Numbered from the stretch's first letter, positions 48,253 through 58,726 are shown. The stretch: DNA of 64,000 nt from Pseudarthrobacter sp. MM222 (GCF_947090775.1 NZ_OX352321.1:1-64000); one strand, 5' to 3'. A program made the numbers and translations. The notes: a model not told the origin generated them from the sequence alone.

Positions 48253-49275
48253 ATGGGGAACAGCAATGACCGGCGAATGCCGCGACTCGAGGATGTCGCA
48301 GCCCGGGCCAAGGTCTCGCACCAGACGGTCTCCCGGGTGATCAACAGCCACCCGAATGTCAGCAAGCCGACGCGGGAACGGGTCGAGGCGGCGATCGCCG
48401 AGCTCGGCTACCGCCGCAACACCGCCGCCCGGAGCCTGGTGACCCGGCGGACCCAGACCATCGGCGTTCTTGCCTCCGAGCTGGGGCAGTACGGCCCGGC
48501 CAATACGCTGCTGGGGGTCCAGCAGGCCGCCCGGGAGGCCGGCTATTTCGTGAGCATCGCCGCCATCAAGGGGGCCGGAGCCGACGCCATTTCCGATGCC
48601 GTCCGCCACCTGGCGGACCAGGGCGCGGACGGCATGATTGTCATCGTGCCGCACGCCGGGACGCTGCAGGTGCTGGAGGAACTGAACCTGGGTGTTCCGG
48701 TGATCGTCGTCGGGGGCGCCGGGGAGGGACGCTTGAGCGGGGCCATGGTTGACCAGAAGCTCGGGGCGCGGCTGGCCGTGGCCCATCTGATCAGCCTCGG
48801 CCACCAGCGGATCGGCCATGTCTCCGGGCCGCTGGACTGGATCGACGGCCAGGCCCGCGTCGACGGATGGCACGAGGAGCTCACGGATGCCGGCCTCACC
48901 GCCGACCTCCTGGTGGAGGGCGACTGGAGCGCGGGCAGCGGTTACCGGATCGGACTGCAGCTGGCGGAACAGCGCACAGCCACAGCGGTCTTCGTCAGCA
49001 ACGACCAGATGGCGCTGGGGCTGCTGCGGGCGTTCGGCGAAAAGGATGTCCGTGTGCCCGAGGATGTCTCGCTGGTCGGCTTCGATGACCAACCCGAATC
49101 CGCCTTCTTCATGCCGCCGCTCACCACCGTCCGCCAGGACTTTGAGGAACTCGGTAAACGCTGCATGGACCTGATGCGCGCGCAGATCGAGGAGGGTGCG
49201 GCCGGCGGCACGCGGGTGGTCGAACCCGAGCTCGTGGTTCGGGCCAGTACCTCACCCCGAGCCCCGGACCTTTAG
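48253..49275 (+). CDS. LacI-family transcriptional regulator of L-arabinose genes
   Basis: From the ATG at 48253 (GAAGG eight bases upstream) the protein has 340 residues; a GTG at 48244 is too close to GGAGGG. The N-terminal helix-turn-helix reads RLEDVAARAKVSHQTVSRVI with the hinge helix at about 50-60. The effector domain is of the periplasmic-binding type (TIGVLASELGQYGPANTLLG onward). It sits directly before araB, and matching operators occur before itself, araB and the ABC transporter gene. It is the likely arabinose-responsive repressor, replacing AraC or GntR-type AraR. Confidence 0.9.
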   Translation: MGNSNDRRMPRLEDVAARAKVSHQTVSRVINSHPNVSKPTRERVEAAIAELGYRRNTAARSLVTRRTQTIGVLASELGQYGPANTLLGVQQAAREAGYFVSIAAIKGAGADAISDAVRHLADQGADGMIVIVPHAGTLQVLEELNLGVPVIVVGGAGEGRLSGAMVDQKLGARLAVAHLISLGHQRIGHVSGPLDWIDGQARVDGWHEELTDAGLTADLLVEGDWSAGSGYRIGLQLAEQRTATAVFVSNDQMALGLLRAFGEKDVRVPEDVSLVGFDDQPESAFFMPPLTTVRQDFEELGKRCMDLMRAQIEEGAAGGTRVVEPELVVRASTSPRAPDL

Positions 49276-49318
49276 GCGCCCAAACGCCCTGCTGAGCAAA
49301 CGCACGATGCGGCAGCTC

Positions 49319-49347
49319 TTGACAGCCAGTTTGTTAGCGCTAACAAT
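49319..49347 (+). promoter_or_regulatory. araBDA promoter with embedded LacI operator
   Basis: TTGACA (49319-49324) and AACAAT (49342-49347) are 17 bp apart. The perfect 16-bp palindrome TTGTTAGCGCTAACAA (49331-49346) occupies the spacer and most of the -10, so bound repressor would block polymerase directly. Confidence 0.78.
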
Positions 49348-49387
49348 ATAGGGGTTCGCAACGCTGCGAAACGTATTGGAGGATTTG

Positions 49388-51103
49388 ATGGACGTCTCAG
49401 TGGACGGAACTGAAAACTTTGTCATTGGCGTCGACTACGGCACCCTGTCCGGGCGTGCCGTCGTCGTCCGGGTCCGGGACGGCCAGGAGCTCGGCAGCGG
49501 CGTCTTCGCGTATCCCCACGCCGTTATCACCGACGAGCTGCCGGAGGACACTGCCGGTGACGCCGGCATCCGGCTTCCCGGGGAATGGGCCCTCCAGGTG
49601 CCCAATGACTACCGGGACGTCCTGCGCTACGCCGTTCCCGCCGCCATCGCGGACGCCGGCATCAACCCCGCCGCGGTCGTGGGGATCGCCACCGACTTCA
49701 CCGCCTGCACGATGGTTCCGGTCAAGGCTGACGGCACCCCGCTGAACGAGGTGACGGAATTTGCCCGCCGGCCGCACGCGTACGTCAAACTGTGGCGGCA
49801 CCATGCCGCGCAGGCGCAGGCGGACCGGATCAACACGCTGGCCGCCGAGAGGGGCGAGACCTGGCTCCCGCGCTATGGCGGACTGATCTCCTCCGAGTGG
49901 GAATTCGCCAAGGGCCTTCAGCTCCTTGAGGAAGACCCGGACTGCTATGCCGCCATGGACCACTGGGTGGAAGCGGCCGACTGGATCGTCTGGCAGCTCT
50001 GCGGCAACTACGTCCGCAACGCCTGCACGGCAGGCTATAAGGGAATCTACCAGGACGGCCGCTACCCCTCGGAGGAGTTCCTGGCCGCGCTGAACCCGCG
50101 GTTCAAGGACTTCGTGAGCACCAAGCTGCAGCACACCATCGGCCGGCTGGGTGACGCCGCGGGTTACCTCACCGCCGAAGCTGCCGCGTGGACCGGACTG
50201 CCCGAAGGCATCGCCGTCGCGGTCGGCAACGTTGACGCCCACGTCACGGCGCCGGCCGCACGGGCCGTGGAGCCCGGCCAGCTCGTGGCCATCATGGGCA
50301 CCTCCACCTGCCACGTGATGAATGGCGCCGAGCTGCACGAAGTTCCCGGCATGTGCGGTGTGGTGGACGGCGGAATTGTGGACGGGCTTTGGGGCTACGA
50401 GGCGGGGCAGAGTGGAGTGGGTGACATCTTCGGCTGGTTCACCCAGAATGGCGTCCCGCCGGAATACCATCAGGCCGCAGCCGCCCGGGGCCTCGGCATC
50501 CACGAGTACCTCACGGAGCTCGCCGCGGGCCAGGCCATCGGCGAACACGGCCTCCTGGCCCTGGACTGGCACTCCGGCAACCGGTCGGTGCTGGTGGACC
50601 ATGAGCTCTCCGGCATCGTGGTGGGCCAGACCCTGGCGACCAAGCCCGAGGACACCTACCGTGCGCTGCTGGAGGCCACCGCCTTCGGCACGCGGACCAT
50701 CGTGGATGCCTTCCGCGACGCCGGCGTCCCCGTCAAGGAGTTCATCGTCGCCGGCGGCCTGCTGAAGAACGAGCTCCTGATGCAGATCTACGCCGACGTC
50801 ACCGGCCTGCAGCTGTCCACCATCGGCTCCAGCCAGGGGCCGGCGCTGGGCTCGGCCATCCACGCGGCCGTGGCCGCCGGTCACTACCCGGACATTCGGG
50901 CCGCCGCCGCCGCGATGGGCTCCGAGCCAGGAGGCGTCTTCACCCCCGTCCCGGAAAACGTCGCGGCCTACGAGGCATTGTTCCGCGAGTACCGGACGCT
51001 CCACGACTACTTCGGCAGGGGCACCAACGAGGTCATGCACCGGCTTAAGGCGATCCAGCGCGACGCCGTCCGCCCGCTCTTTCCCGCCGGGGTGTCCGCA
51101 TGA
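49388..51103 (+). CDS. araB: Ribulokinase
   Basis: AraB phosphorylates L-ribulose to L-ribulose 5-phosphate. From the ATG at 49388 (GGAGGA five bases upstream) the protein has 571 residues. It is a FGGY-family kinase: FVIGVDYGTLSGRAVVVRV at the start, ATDFTACTMVPV, a Gly-rich nucleotide region IMGTSTCHVMNG and the C-terminal FIVAGGLLKNELLMQIYADV. A TTG at 49376 would add four residues but would overlap the ribosome site. araD follows with a four-base overlap. Confidence 0.97.
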   Translation: MDVSVDGTENFVIGVDYGTLSGRAVVVRVRDGQELGSGVFAYPHAVITDELPEDTAGDAGIRLPGEWALQVPNDYRDVLRYAVPAAIADAGINPAAVVGIATDFTACTMVPVKADGTPLNEVTEFARRPHAYVKLWRHHAAQAQADRINTLAAERGETWLPRYGGLISSEWEFAKGLQLLEEDPDCYAAMDHWVEAADWIVWQLCGNYVRNACTAGYKGIYQDGRYPSEEFLAALNPRFKDFVSTKLQHTIGRLGDAAGYLTAEAAAWTGLPEGIAVAVGNVDAHVTAPAARAVEPGQLVAIMGTSTCHVMNGAELHEVPGMCGVVDGGIVDGLWGYEAGQSGVGDIFGWFTQNGVPPEYHQAAAARGLGIHEYLTELAAGQAIGEHGLLALDWHSGNRSVLVDHELSGIVVGQTLATKPEDTYRALLEATAFGTRTIVDAFRDAGVPVKEFIVAGGLLKNELLMQIYADVTGLQLSTIGSSQGPALGSAIHAAVAAGHYPDIRAAAAAMGSEPGGVFTPVPENVAAYEALFREYRTLHDYFGRGTNEVMHRLKAIQRDAVRPLFPAGVSA

Positions 51104-51810
51104 GCGCGCTGCTGGAATCCATCGCACGGATCCGCGGCGAGGTCTGCGCCCTGCACACCGAACTCACGCGCTACCAGCTGGTGGTCTGGACCGCAGGGAA
51201 TGTGTCCGCGCGGGTCCCGGGCTATGACCTCATGGTGATCAAGCCGTCCGGCGTCTCCTACGACGATCTCCGTCCGGAGCTGATGGTGGTCACCGACCTC
51301 TACGGCACCCCGGTCAATTCCCTGTCCGCCGGAGCCGACGGCGCGACGGTCGCATGGACCAACCCGGACCTCACGCCGTCCTCGGACACTGCGGCGCACG
51401 CCTACGTGTACCGGAACATGCCCGAGATCGGGGGAGTGGTCCACACCCACTCCACGTACGCCACCGCCTGGGCCGCCCGCGGAGAAGCCATCCCGTGCGT
51501 GCTCACCATGATGGGCGACGAGTTCGGCGGCCCCATCCCGGTGGGCCCCTTCGCGCTGATCGGGGACGACTCGATCGGCCGCGGCATCGTGGAGACCCTG
51601 GCCAACTCCACCTCGCCGGCCGTGCTCATGCAGAACCACGGCCCCTTCACCGTGGGGAAGGACGCCCGCTCGGCCGTCAAGGCCGCCGTCATGTGCGAGG
51701 AAGTGGCCCGGACGGTCCACGTCTCCCGCCAGCTTGGTGAACCGCTGCCGATCGACGAGGCCCAGATCGACTCCCTGTACGCCCGCTACCAGAACGTCTA
51801 CGGCCGCTAG
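51100..51810 (+). CDS. araD: L-ribulose-5-phosphate 4-epimerase
   Basis: AraD converts L-ribulose 5-phosphate to D-xylulose 5-phosphate, feeding the pentose phosphate pathway. The 236-residue class II aldolase-fold protein has WTAGNVSARVPGYDLMVIKP with substrate contacts and SSDTAAHAYVYRNMPEIGGV. Zinc histidines lie in VHTHSTYATAWA and MQNHGPFTVGK. It overlaps araB by ATGA. Its stop codon lies inside the first unit of a three-copy 20-bp repeat. Confidence 0.96.
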   Translation: MSALLESIARIRGEVCALHTELTRYQLVVWTAGNVSARVPGYDLMVIKPSGVSYDDLRPELMVVTDLYGTPVNSLSAGADGATVAWTNPDLTPSSDTAAHAYVYRNMPEIGGVVHTHSTYATAWAARGEAIPCVLTMMGDEFGGPIPVGPFALIGDDSIGRGIVETLANSTSPAVLMQNHGPFTVGKDARSAVKAAVMCEEVARTVHVSRQLGEPLPIDEAQIDSLYARYQNVYGR

Positions 51811-51860
51811 GCCCAACAGCCGGCCGCTAGGCCCAACAACCGGCCGCTAGGCCGCGCCAC
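51801..51860. repeat. Three tandem 20-bp repeats across the araD stop
   Basis: Units start at 51801, 51821 and 51841 and share CGGCCGCTAGGCC; the first two differ by one base, the third diverges in its last eight. The first unit encodes the final residues and TAG stop of AraD, so the extra copies are duplications of the gene end. Confidence 0.9.
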
Positions 51861-51894
51861 CCGCCGTCGCCCCTCAACTTCCGCAGGAGAAAAC

Positions 51895-53415
51895 ATGACC
51901 AACGCCAACAACACCTCCCTTGAGCAGTACGAGGTCTGGTTCCTCACGGGCAGCCAGCACCTCTACGGCGAGGACGTCCTCAAGCAGGTGGCTGCGCAGT
52001 CACAGGAGATTGCCGCCGCCCTCAACGCCTCCTCCGAGGTGCCGGTCAAGCTGGTCTGGAAGCCCGTGCTGACCGACGCGGACGCCATCCGACGCACCGC
52101 GCTCGAGGCCAACTCGGACGACTCCGTCATCGGCGTGACCGCCTGGATGCACACCTTCAGCCCCGCCAAGATGTGGATCCAGGGACTGGACCTGCTGCGC
52201 AAGCCGCTCCTGCACCTGCACACCCAGGCCAACGTCGAACTGCCCTGGGCGGATATCGACTTCGACTTCATGAACCTGAACCAGGCCGCACACGGTGACC
52301 GCGAGTTCGGCTACATCCAGTCGCGCCTCGGCATTCCGCGCAAGACCGTCGTCGGGCACGTCTCCAACCCCGAGGTATCCCGCCAGGTCGGGTCGTGGCA
52401 GCGCGCCTCGGCCGGCTGGGCCGCGGTCCGCACCCTCAAGCTCACCCGTTTCGGTGACAACATGCGCAACGTCGCCGTCACCGAGGGGGACAAGACCGAG
52501 GCCGAACTGCGCTTCGGCGTCTCGGTGAACACCTGGTCCGTGAACGAACTCGCCGACGCCGTGCACGGCGCCCCGGAGGCCGACGTCGACACCCTCGTCG
52601 CTGAATATGAGCGGCTCTACGATGTGGCCCCCGAGCTCAAGGCCGGCGGGCCCCGCCACGAGTCGTTGCGCTACAGCGCACGGATCGAACTGGGCCTGCG
52701 CAGCTTCCTGGAAGCCAACGGCTCCGCCGCCTTCACCACCTCTTTCGAGGACCTCGGTGCGCTCCGCCAGCTGCCGGGCATGGCCGTCCAGCGGCTCATG
52801 GCCGACGGCTACGGCTTCGGGGCAGAGGGCGACTGGAAGACGGCCATCCTGGTCCGGGCGGCCAAGGTCATGGGCGCCGGACTGCCCGGTGGCGCCTCGC
52901 TCATGGAGGACTACACCTACCACCTCGTCCCGGGTCAGGAGAAAATCCTTGGCGCGCACATGCTGGAGGTCTGCCCCTCCCTGACCGCCACCAAGCCCCG
53001 CGTGGAGATCCACCCGCTCGGCATCGGCGGCAAGGAAGACCCCGTCCGCATGGTCTTCGACACTGACGCCGGCCCCGGCGTCGTGGTGGCCCTATCCGAC
53101 ATGCGCGACCGCTTCCGCCTCGTGGCCAACGCCGTGGACGTCGTGGACCTCGACGAGCCGTTGCCCAACCTGCCGGTGGCCCGCGCGCTCTGGTCGCCCA
53201 AGCCGGACTTCACCACCTCCGCGGCCGCCTGGCTGACGGCCGGGGCCGCCCACCACACGGTCCTGACCACCGCGGTTGGCATGGACGTCTTCGAGGACTT
53301 CGCCGAGATCGCCCGCACGGAGCTGTTGACGATTGACGACGGCACCACCATCAGGGGGTTCAAGAAGGAGCTGGCCTGGAACGCTGCCTATTACAAGCTG
53401 GCAAGCGGGCTGTGA
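51895..53415 (+). CDS. araA: L-arabinose isomerase
   Basis: AraA interconverts L-arabinose and L-ribulose. The 506-residue protein has the family start [35 protein letters not shown], the metal and catalytic region [18 protein letters not shown] and [20 protein letters not shown]. Its catalytic Glu and His residues are in the usual context ([22 protein letters not shown]). It lies 84 bp after araD, separated by the repeat, and overlaps the aldose epimerase gene by four bases. The order araB-araD-araA is complete. Confidence 0.97.
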   Translation: MTNANNTSLEQYEVWFLTGSQHLYGEDVLKQVAAQSQEIAAALNASSEVPVKLVWKPVLTDADAIRRTALEANSDDSVIGVTAWMHTFSPAKMWIQGLDLLRKPLLHLHTQANVELPWADIDFDFMNLNQAAHGDREFGYIQSRLGIPRKTVVGHVSNPEVSRQVGSWQRASAGWAAVRTLKLTRFGDNMRNVAVTEGDKTEAELRFGVSVNTWSVNELADAVHGAPEADVDTLVAEYERLYDVAPELKAGGPRHESLRYSARIELGLRSFLEANGSAAFTTSFEDLGALRQLPGMAVQRLMADGYGFGAEGDWKTAILVRAAKVMGAGLPGGASLMEDYTYHLVPGQEKILGAHMLEVCPSLTATKPRVEIHPLGIGGKEDPVRMVFDTDAGPGVVVALSDMRDRFRLVANAVDVVDLDEPLPNLPVARALWSPKPDFTTSAAAWLTAGAAHHTVLTTAVGMDVFEDFAEIARTELLTIDDGTTIRGFKKELAWNAAYYKLASGL

Positions 53416-54308
53416 CCGAATACGGCATCCGGGCGGGGGACTACGCCGCCACCATCACTGCCCGGGGGGCCGCCGTCCGCGAACTGCGGCACCGGGAACG
53501 GGATCTTGTTGTCCCGTTCCCGGCCGGGGGGCCAAATCCGGACTTTCGCGGCGTTCTCGTGGCACCCTGGCCCAACCGGATTCCGGACGGCAAGTACACC
53601 TTTGACGGGGTTGACTACCGGGTGCCGGTCAATGAAACCGGCCGCGGCTGCGCCCTGCACGGCTTCACCCCGGAGCTGGACTGGCAGCTGGACTCCCGGA
53701 CGGAATCCGCCCTGGTGCTCTCCTGCGCCATCGGTCCGACGCCGGGGTACCCGTTTGCGCTGGCGCTCACCGCCGCGTATGTGCTGGACGGGGACGGTCT
53801 GCACACGACCGTCGCGGCAGCCAATGTGGGCGAGCGGACGGCGCCCTACGGGGTCTGTCCGCACCCCTACCTGCTGGCAGGACCTGCGCCGCTGGACGAA
53901 TGGAGCCTGAAAATCCCCGCATGGACGTTCCTTGAGGTGACGCCGGACCGGCTGCTGCCGCTCGCCACCCGTCCCGTCGCAGGACACGGATACGACTTCC
54001 GCGCCGCCCGCGCCATCGGTTCCACTGAGATCGACCATGCCTTCACGGACATCGTGTTCGACGGCGACGGGCCGGCAAGCGTCGTCGTCCGGGATCCGGG
54101 CGGCACCGGCGCCGGGATCTCCTGGGACCAGGGCCTTCCCTGGCTGCAGCTCTATACCGGCGACAAAGAACCCCCGCTGCCCAACCGGCTGGGGCTGGCC
54201 GTGGAACCAATGACCTGCCCGCCGGACGCCTTCAACAGCGGCACGGACCTCGTGCGGCTCGATCCCGGAGCCTCGCACAAGGCGTCCTGGCGCATCTATG
54301 CCGCCTGA
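53412..54308 (+). CDS. Aldose 1-epimerase family protein
   Basis: The 298-residue protein has the beta-sandwich mutarotase pattern: [34 protein letters not shown], the substrate-binding [27 protein letters not shown] with the catalytic His, and a C-terminal [16 protein letters not shown] with the catalytic Glu. It equilibrates sugar anomers and here likely helps supply the arabinose anomer used by AraA. The GTG start overlaps the araA stop, making it the fourth gene of the araBDA operon. Confidence 0.93.
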   Translation: MTEYGIRAGDYAATITARGAAVRELRHRERDLVVPFPAGGPNPDFRGVLVAPWPNRIPDGKYTFDGVDYRVPVNETGRGCALHGFTPELDWQLDSRTESALVLSCAIGPTPGYPFALALTAAYVLDGDGLHTTVAAANVGERTAPYGVCPHPYLLAGPAPLDEWSLKIPAWTFLEVTPDRLLPLATRPVAGHGYDFRAARAIGSTEIDHAFTDIVFDGDGPASVVVRDPGGTGAGISWDQGLPWLQLYTGDKEPPLPNRLGLAVEPMTCPPDAFNSGTDLVRLDPGASHKASWRIYAA

Positions 54309-54359
54309 CCGGTCGTACGATGCCGGCCCCGGCCCGCAGGAACAATCACCGAATGTGCG

Positions 54360-54413
54360 TTGACTCACATGTTACAAGAAGCTATCTTTATCAATATTGT
54401 TAGCGATAACAAT
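54360..54413 (+). promoter_or_regulatory. Promoter and LacI operator of the sugar ABC transporter operon
   Basis: TTGACT (54360-54365) and TATCTT (54383-54388) are 17 bp apart. Just downstream, ATTGTTAGCGATAACAAT (54396-54413) is an 18-bp palindrome with one mismatched pair, matching the araB and regulator operators. Repression would act at or just after the transcription start. Confidence 0.75.
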
Positions 54414-54561
54414 CAGCCGCAGCCCACTGCAGGCTGAACCCCCGTTCCATCCAGACCTCCGCATTCCTCCCGCTATTACCGCCCCTCAGGGGACACAATG
54501 ACGTGATGAACTGCGATCAGGAGCAAACTTCGCGGACCCGGGTCCGCGGAAGGAGAAAATT

Positions 54562-55686
54562 GTGAAGATCAGGAAACTCCTGGGCGCCGCTGCGGTCGTC
54601 CTCGCCGTGACTGTCGGAGCCACCGGCTGCGGCAGCCGGGCCGGCACGGCCTCGCCGTCCGCCAGCGCCGACGTTGCCGGCGCCCTCGTCGGAATCTCGA
54701 TGCCGACCCAGACCTCGGAACGGTGGATCGCCGACGGCAAGAACGTCTCGGAGTCCGTGACGAAGCTCGGCTACAAGACCGACCTGCAGTACGCCAACGA
54801 CGACATCCCCACCCAGGTGGCGCAGATCGAGAACATGCTCACCAAGGGCGCCAAGGCCCTCATCATCGCCGCCATCGACGGCACCACCCTGACCGACGTC
54901 CTCGCCAAGGCGAAGGAACAGAACGTCAAGGTCATCGCTTATGACCGCCTCATCAACGGCACTCCCAACGTCGACTTCTACACCACCTTCGACAACTACA
55001 CGGTGGGCGTGCAGCAGGCCACGTCGCTGCTGACCGGCCTGGGCCTCGTCGACGCCAGCGGCAACAAGGTGGAAGGCAAGGGCCCGTTCAACGTGGAGCT
55101 CTTCGCCGGCAGCCCGGATGACAACAACGCCAACTTCTTCTGGACCGGCGCGCTGGACACCCTCAAGCCGTACCTGGACGCCGGAACCCTTAAGGTGCCC
55201 AGCGGCCAGACCAAGTTCGAGCAGGCTGCCATCCTGCGCTGGCAGGCACCCGTGGCCCAGAAGCGCATGGAGGACATCCTCACGGCGGCCTACAGCTCCG
55301 GCACCAAGCTCGACGGCGTACTCTCCCCGTACGACGGCCTCTCGATCGGCATCATCTCGGCGCTGACCAGCACGGGCGGCTACGCCAAGGGAAGCCTGCC
55401 GGTCGTCACCGGCCAGGACGCCGAAAAGGGTTCGGTAAAGTCCATCACCGCGGGCGAGCAGTACTCCACCATCTTCAAGGACACCCGCCAGCTCGGAGCT
55501 CAGGCCGTGAAGATGGTTGACGCCCTGCTGAAGGGCCAGGAGCCCGAGGTCAACGACACCAAGACCTACAACAACAAGGTCAAGGTGGTCCCCGCCTACC
55601 TGCTCAAGTCCGTCATCATCACCAAAGAGAACTACAAGAAGGAACTGATCGACTCCGGGTACTACACCGAGGCCGACGTCAAGTAG
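54562..55686 (+). CDS. chvE: Multiple-monosaccharide ABC transporter substrate-binding lipoprotein
   Basis: The 374-residue protein starts [20 protein letters not shown] with lipobox ATGC (Cys near 23), so it is a lipid-anchored extracellular binding protein. The mature part has the periplasmic-binding fold of the ChvE/xylose-binding group: [60 protein letters not shown] and [15 protein letters not shown]. With the arabinose operator upstream, L-arabinose is the likely ligand, possibly with other pentoses or galactose. A strong hairpin separates it from the ATPase gene. Confidence 0.93.
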   Translation: MKIRKLLGAAAVVLAVTVGATGCGSRAGTASPSASADVAGALVGISMPTQTSERWIADGKNVSESVTKLGYKTDLQYANDDIPTQVAQIENMLTKGAKALIIAAIDGTTLTDVLAKAKEQNVKVIAYDRLINGTPNVDFYTTFDNYTVGVQQATSLLTGLGLVDASGNKVEGKGPFNVELFAGSPDDNNANFFWTGALDTLKPYLDAGTLKVPSGQTKFEQAAILRWQAPVAQKRMEDILTAAYSSGTKLDGVLSPYDGLSIGIISALTSTGGYAKGSLPVVTGQDAEKGSVKSITAGEQYSTIFKDTRQLGAQAVKMVDALLKGQEPEVNDTKTYNNKVKVVPAYLLKSVIITKENYKKELIDSGYYTEADVK

Positions 55687-55693
55687 TTGCGAC

Positions 55694-55733
55694 GAGGGGT
55701 GGCGGCCGCCGTCGAGGCCGGCCGCCACCCCTC
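55694..55733 (+). other. Intercistronic hairpin between binding-protein and ATPase genes
   Basis: Perfect 14-bp arms GAGGGGTGGCGGCC and GGCCGCCACCCCTC enclose a 12-base loop eight bases after the stop codon. No T tract follows. This suggests an mRNA-stabilising or partial-termination element giving more binding protein than ATPase and permease. Confidence 0.7.
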
Positions 55734-55792
55734 CCGTGGACCCCCTGCAGCCGCAGGCGGTCTCAGGTACTACCAGTCAGTGAGAATTGGCG

Positions 55793-57322
55793 ATGAACAC
55801 ACCCATTCTTCAAATGCGAGGAATCACCAAGACCTTCCCCGGCGTGAAGGCTCTCCAGGACGTCACCCTGCAGGTGAACCGCGGCGAGGTCCACGCCATC
55901 TGCGGCGAAAACGGCGCCGGAAAATCCACCCTGATGAAGGTGCTGTCCGGTGTCTACCCGCACAATTCCTTCGACGGCGAGATCCTCTTCGAAAACGAAC
56001 CCTGCAACTTCTCCAGCATCAGCGACAGCGAGAAGCGCGGAATCGTCATCATCCACCAGGAACTGGCGCTGAGCCCGTACCTGTCCATTGCGGAGAACAT
56101 CTACCTCGGCAACGAACAGGCCACGCGCGGCTGGGTGGACTGGCGGAAAACCAACCTGGAGGCCGCGAAGCTCCTGGCCCGGGTGGGCCTGAGCGAAAAC
56201 CCGGTCACCCCCGTCCAACAGATCAGCGTGGGCAAGCAGCAGCTGGTGGAAATCGCCAAGGCGCTCTCGAAGGAGGTCAAGCTCCTCATCCTCGATGAGC
56301 CGACGGCGGCCCTCAACGATGAGGACTCCGGCCACCTGCTGGACCTGATCCTGCACCTCAAGGGCCAGGGCGTCACGAGTATCATCATCAGCCACAAGCT
56401 CAACGAAATCCGCAAAGTGGCGGACGCTGTCACCATCATCCGCGACGGCAAGACCATCGAGACGCTGCGCCTGGGCGACGGCGAGATCACCCAGGAACGC
56501 ATTATCCGCGGAATGGTGGGCCGGGACCTGGAAAGCCTGTATCCGGACCGGACCCCCCGGATTGGCGAGGAGGTCCTAAGAATCGAGGACTGGTCCGTGC
56601 GGCACCCGCAGGACCACAGCCGGATGGTGGTCAAGAACGCAAGCATCAACGTCCGCAAGGGAGAAGTGGTGGGTCTGGCCGGGCTGATGGGCGCCGGCAG
56701 GACGGAGCTGGCCATGAGCGTCTTCGGGCGCAGCTACGGCACGGCGACCTCCGGAAAAGTCTTCAAGCACGGAACTGAAATCAACACCTCGACCGTTTCC
56801 GCCGCCATCAAGCACGGAATCGCCTATGCCACCGAGGACCGCAAACGCTACGGCCTGAACCTCATCGAGGACATCAAGCGAAACGTGTCCATGGCCGCTC
56901 TCCGGAAGCTCGTTAAGGGCGGCTGGGTGGACAAGAACCAGGAAACCGTCGTAGCCAACGACTACCGGAAAAGCATGAACATCAAGGCCCCGTCGGTCGC
57001 GGCCATCACGGGCAAACTGTCCGGCGGCAACCAGCAGAAAGTCGTGCTGAGCAAGTGGATGTTCTCCGACCCGGACGTGCTCATCCTCGACGAACCTACC
57101 CGCGGGATCGACGTCGGCGCGAAATTTGAGATCTACACGATCATCGCGAAGCTGGCGGCGGAAGGAAAGGCGGTCATCGTGATCTCCTCCGAGCTGCCCG
57201 AGCTGCTGGGAATCTGCGACAGGATCTACACGCTGTCCGCCGGGCACATCACCGGTGAAGTCCCGATCGCGGAAGCATCCCAGGAAACCCTCATGCATTA
57301 CATGACCAAAGAGAAGGAATAG
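55793..57322 (+). CDS. mmsA: Multiple-monosaccharide ABC transporter ATP-binding protein
   Basis: The 509-residue protein has two ABC ATPase domains, as in RbsA, AraG and GguA. The first has Walker [10 protein letters not shown], signature region [17 protein letters not shown] and Walker [12 protein letters not shown]. The second has a modified Walker A ([10 protein letters not shown]), signature [15 protein letters not shown] and Walker [14 protein letters not shown] chose the ATG at 55793 over the TTG two codons before it. It energises sugar uptake with the following permease. Confidence 0.95.
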   Translation: MNTPILQMRGITKTFPGVKALQDVTLQVNRGEVHAICGENGAGKSTLMKVLSGVYPHNSFDGEILFENEPCNFSSISDSEKRGIVIIHQELALSPYLSIAENIYLGNEQATRGWVDWRKTNLEAAKLLARVGLSENPVTPVQQISVGKQQLVEIAKALSKEVKLLILDEPTAALNDEDSGHLLDLILHLKGQGVTSIIISHKLNEIRKVADAVTIIRDGKTIETLRLGDGEITQERIIRGMVGRDLESLYPDRTPRIGEEVLRIEDWSVRHPQDHSRMVVKNASINVRKGEVVGLAGLMGAGRTELAMSVFGRSYGTATSGKVFKHGTEINTSTVSAAIKHGIAYATEDRKRYGLNLIEDIKRNVSMAALRKLVKGGWVDKNQETVVANDYRKSMNIKAPSVAAITGKLSGGNQQKVVLSKWMFSDPDVLILDEPTRGIDVGAKFEIYTIIAKLAAEGKAVIVISSELPELLGICDRIYTLSAGHITGEVPIAEASQETLMHYMTKEKE

Positions 57323-57327
57323 CGAAC

Positions 57328-58614
57328 ATGTCCGCCCTCCGAGAATCCCTGGGCTTCCTGACAAGCCGCCTCCGCCAGGTTGGCATCTTTGTCGCCCTGA
57401 TCCTGATCGTCCTGCTGTTTCAGATCCTGACGGACGGCATCCTGCTGCAGCCCCAGAACGTCACCAACCTGGTGGTCCAGAACAGCTACATCCTCATCCT
57501 GGCCATCGGCATGGTGATGGTGATCATCGCAGGGCATATCGATCTGTCCGTCGGATCAATTGCCGGCTTCATCGGCGCCGTCGCCGGTGTCATGATCGTG
57601 CACTGGGGTTGGGCCTGGTGGCTGGCAATTCCGGCCTGCCTGCTGGTCGGCGCGCTGGTGGGCGCCTGGCAGGGGTACTGGATCGCCTATGTCGGTATCC
57701 CCGCCTTCATCGTCACCCTCGCCGGGATGCTGATTTTCCGCGGCCTGACCCTGATCACGCTCAAAAACCAGCAGATCACGCCCTTCCCGTCCGAACTTCG
57801 GGCGCTGGGCGGCGGCTTCCTGCCGGACATTTCCGGCGGCACCTCGGCGCTGGAGTGGCTGACCGTCATCCTGGGCGTCGGCGCCACCCTCGCGCTGGTG
57901 ATCCAGGCGGTCAAGGAACGCCGGATCCGCAAGAAGTTCGAGCTCGAGAACGAGCCGATGGCCTGGTTTGCCACCAAGACGGCGTTCATCGCCCTGCTCA
58001 TGCTGACCATCACCTTCCTCCTCGCCAGCTACCGGGGAACCCCGATCGTGCTGATTGTGCTCGCGGTCCTGGTGATCGTCTACACGGCCCTGATGAACAA
58101 CAGCGTCTTCGGCCGCCACACCTACGCCATCGGCGGAAACCTCCATGCCGCCGAGCTTTCCGGCATCAAGACCAAGGCGGTCACGTTCCGGCTCTTCGTG
58201 AACATGGGTGTGCTCGCCGCACTGGCCGGCCTGGTGTTCACGGCCCGGCTCAACTCCGCGCAGCCGGCCGGCGGCACCGGCTTCGAACTGGACTCCATTG
58301 CCGCGGCGTTCATCGGCGGCGCGGCCGTCCAGGGCGGTGTCGGCACCGTGGCCGGAGCCATGATCGGCGGCCTGATCATGGGTGTGCTGAACAACGGCAT
58401 GTCCATCCTGGGCCTCGGCACCGACTACCAGCAGCTCATCAAGGGCCTGGTGCTGCTCCTCGCCGTCGGCTTCGACATCTTCAACAAGAACCGCAGCGGC
58501 AGGGGCGGCGGCGCCACAATCGATAAGCGCCTTAAGCGCAAAACCCCTCCCGCGGCCTCGGAGGCAGGCAAGCCGGCGGAGGAACGCCCGCTTCCGGTCA
58601 CGGCAGGCAACTAG
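57328..58614 (+). CDS. mmsB: Multiple-monosaccharide ABC transporter permease
   Basis: The 428-residue protein is a sugar permease of the RbsC/XylH/GguB group. It has about ten helices, including ILILAIGMVMVIIAGHIDLS followed by VGSIAGFIGAVAGVMIVHWG, and the conserved TYAIGGNLHAAELSGIKT. It also contains FELDSIAAAFIGGAAVQGGV and ends in a basic cytoplasmic tail. It starts five bases after the ATPase stop. It completes the arabinose-type ABC importer and is followed by a strong hairpin terminator. Confidence 0.95.
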   Translation: MSALRESLGFLTSRLRQVGIFVALILIVLLFQILTDGILLQPQNVTNLVVQNSYILILAIGMVMVIIAGHIDLSVGSIAGFIGAVAGVMIVHWGWAWWLAIPACLLVGALVGAWQGYWIAYVGIPAFIVTLAGMLIFRGLTLITLKNQQITPFPSELRALGGGFLPDISGGTSALEWLTVILGVGATLALVIQAVKERRIRKKFELENEPMAWFATKTAFIALLMLTITFLLASYRGTPIVLIVLAVLVIVYTALMNNSVFGRHTYAIGGNLHAAELSGIKTKAVTFRLFVNMGVLAALAGLVFTARLNSAQPAGGTGFELDSIAAAFIGGAAVQGGVGTVAGAMIGGLIMGVLNNGMSILGLGTDYQQLIKGLVLLLAVGFDIFNKNRSGRGGGATIDKRLKRKTPPAASEAGKPAEERPLPVTAGN

Positions 58615-58675
58615 CCCGCCTGGCGGGAGCGTCGACGTCGGCCGGACGGCTTCCGCCGTAGGTCAGGACGCCTTA

Positions 58676-58726
58676 AAGAGAGCGACCCCGGTCCGCCCCC
58701 AAGGGGCCAACCAGGGTCGCTCTCTT
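58676..58726. terminator. Bidirectional terminator between the sugar permease and MFS genes
   Basis: Perfect 13-bp arms AAGAGAGCGACCC and GGGTCGCTCTCTT lie between two convergent genes. The outer A/T-rich ends give a short T run in either direction. Confidence 0.85.

Noticed and set aside
49397..51127. A long minus-strand frame opposite araB (about 576 codons).
   Set aside because: Antisense shadow of a high-G+C gene with no domain; the plus-strand ribulokinase is unmistakable.
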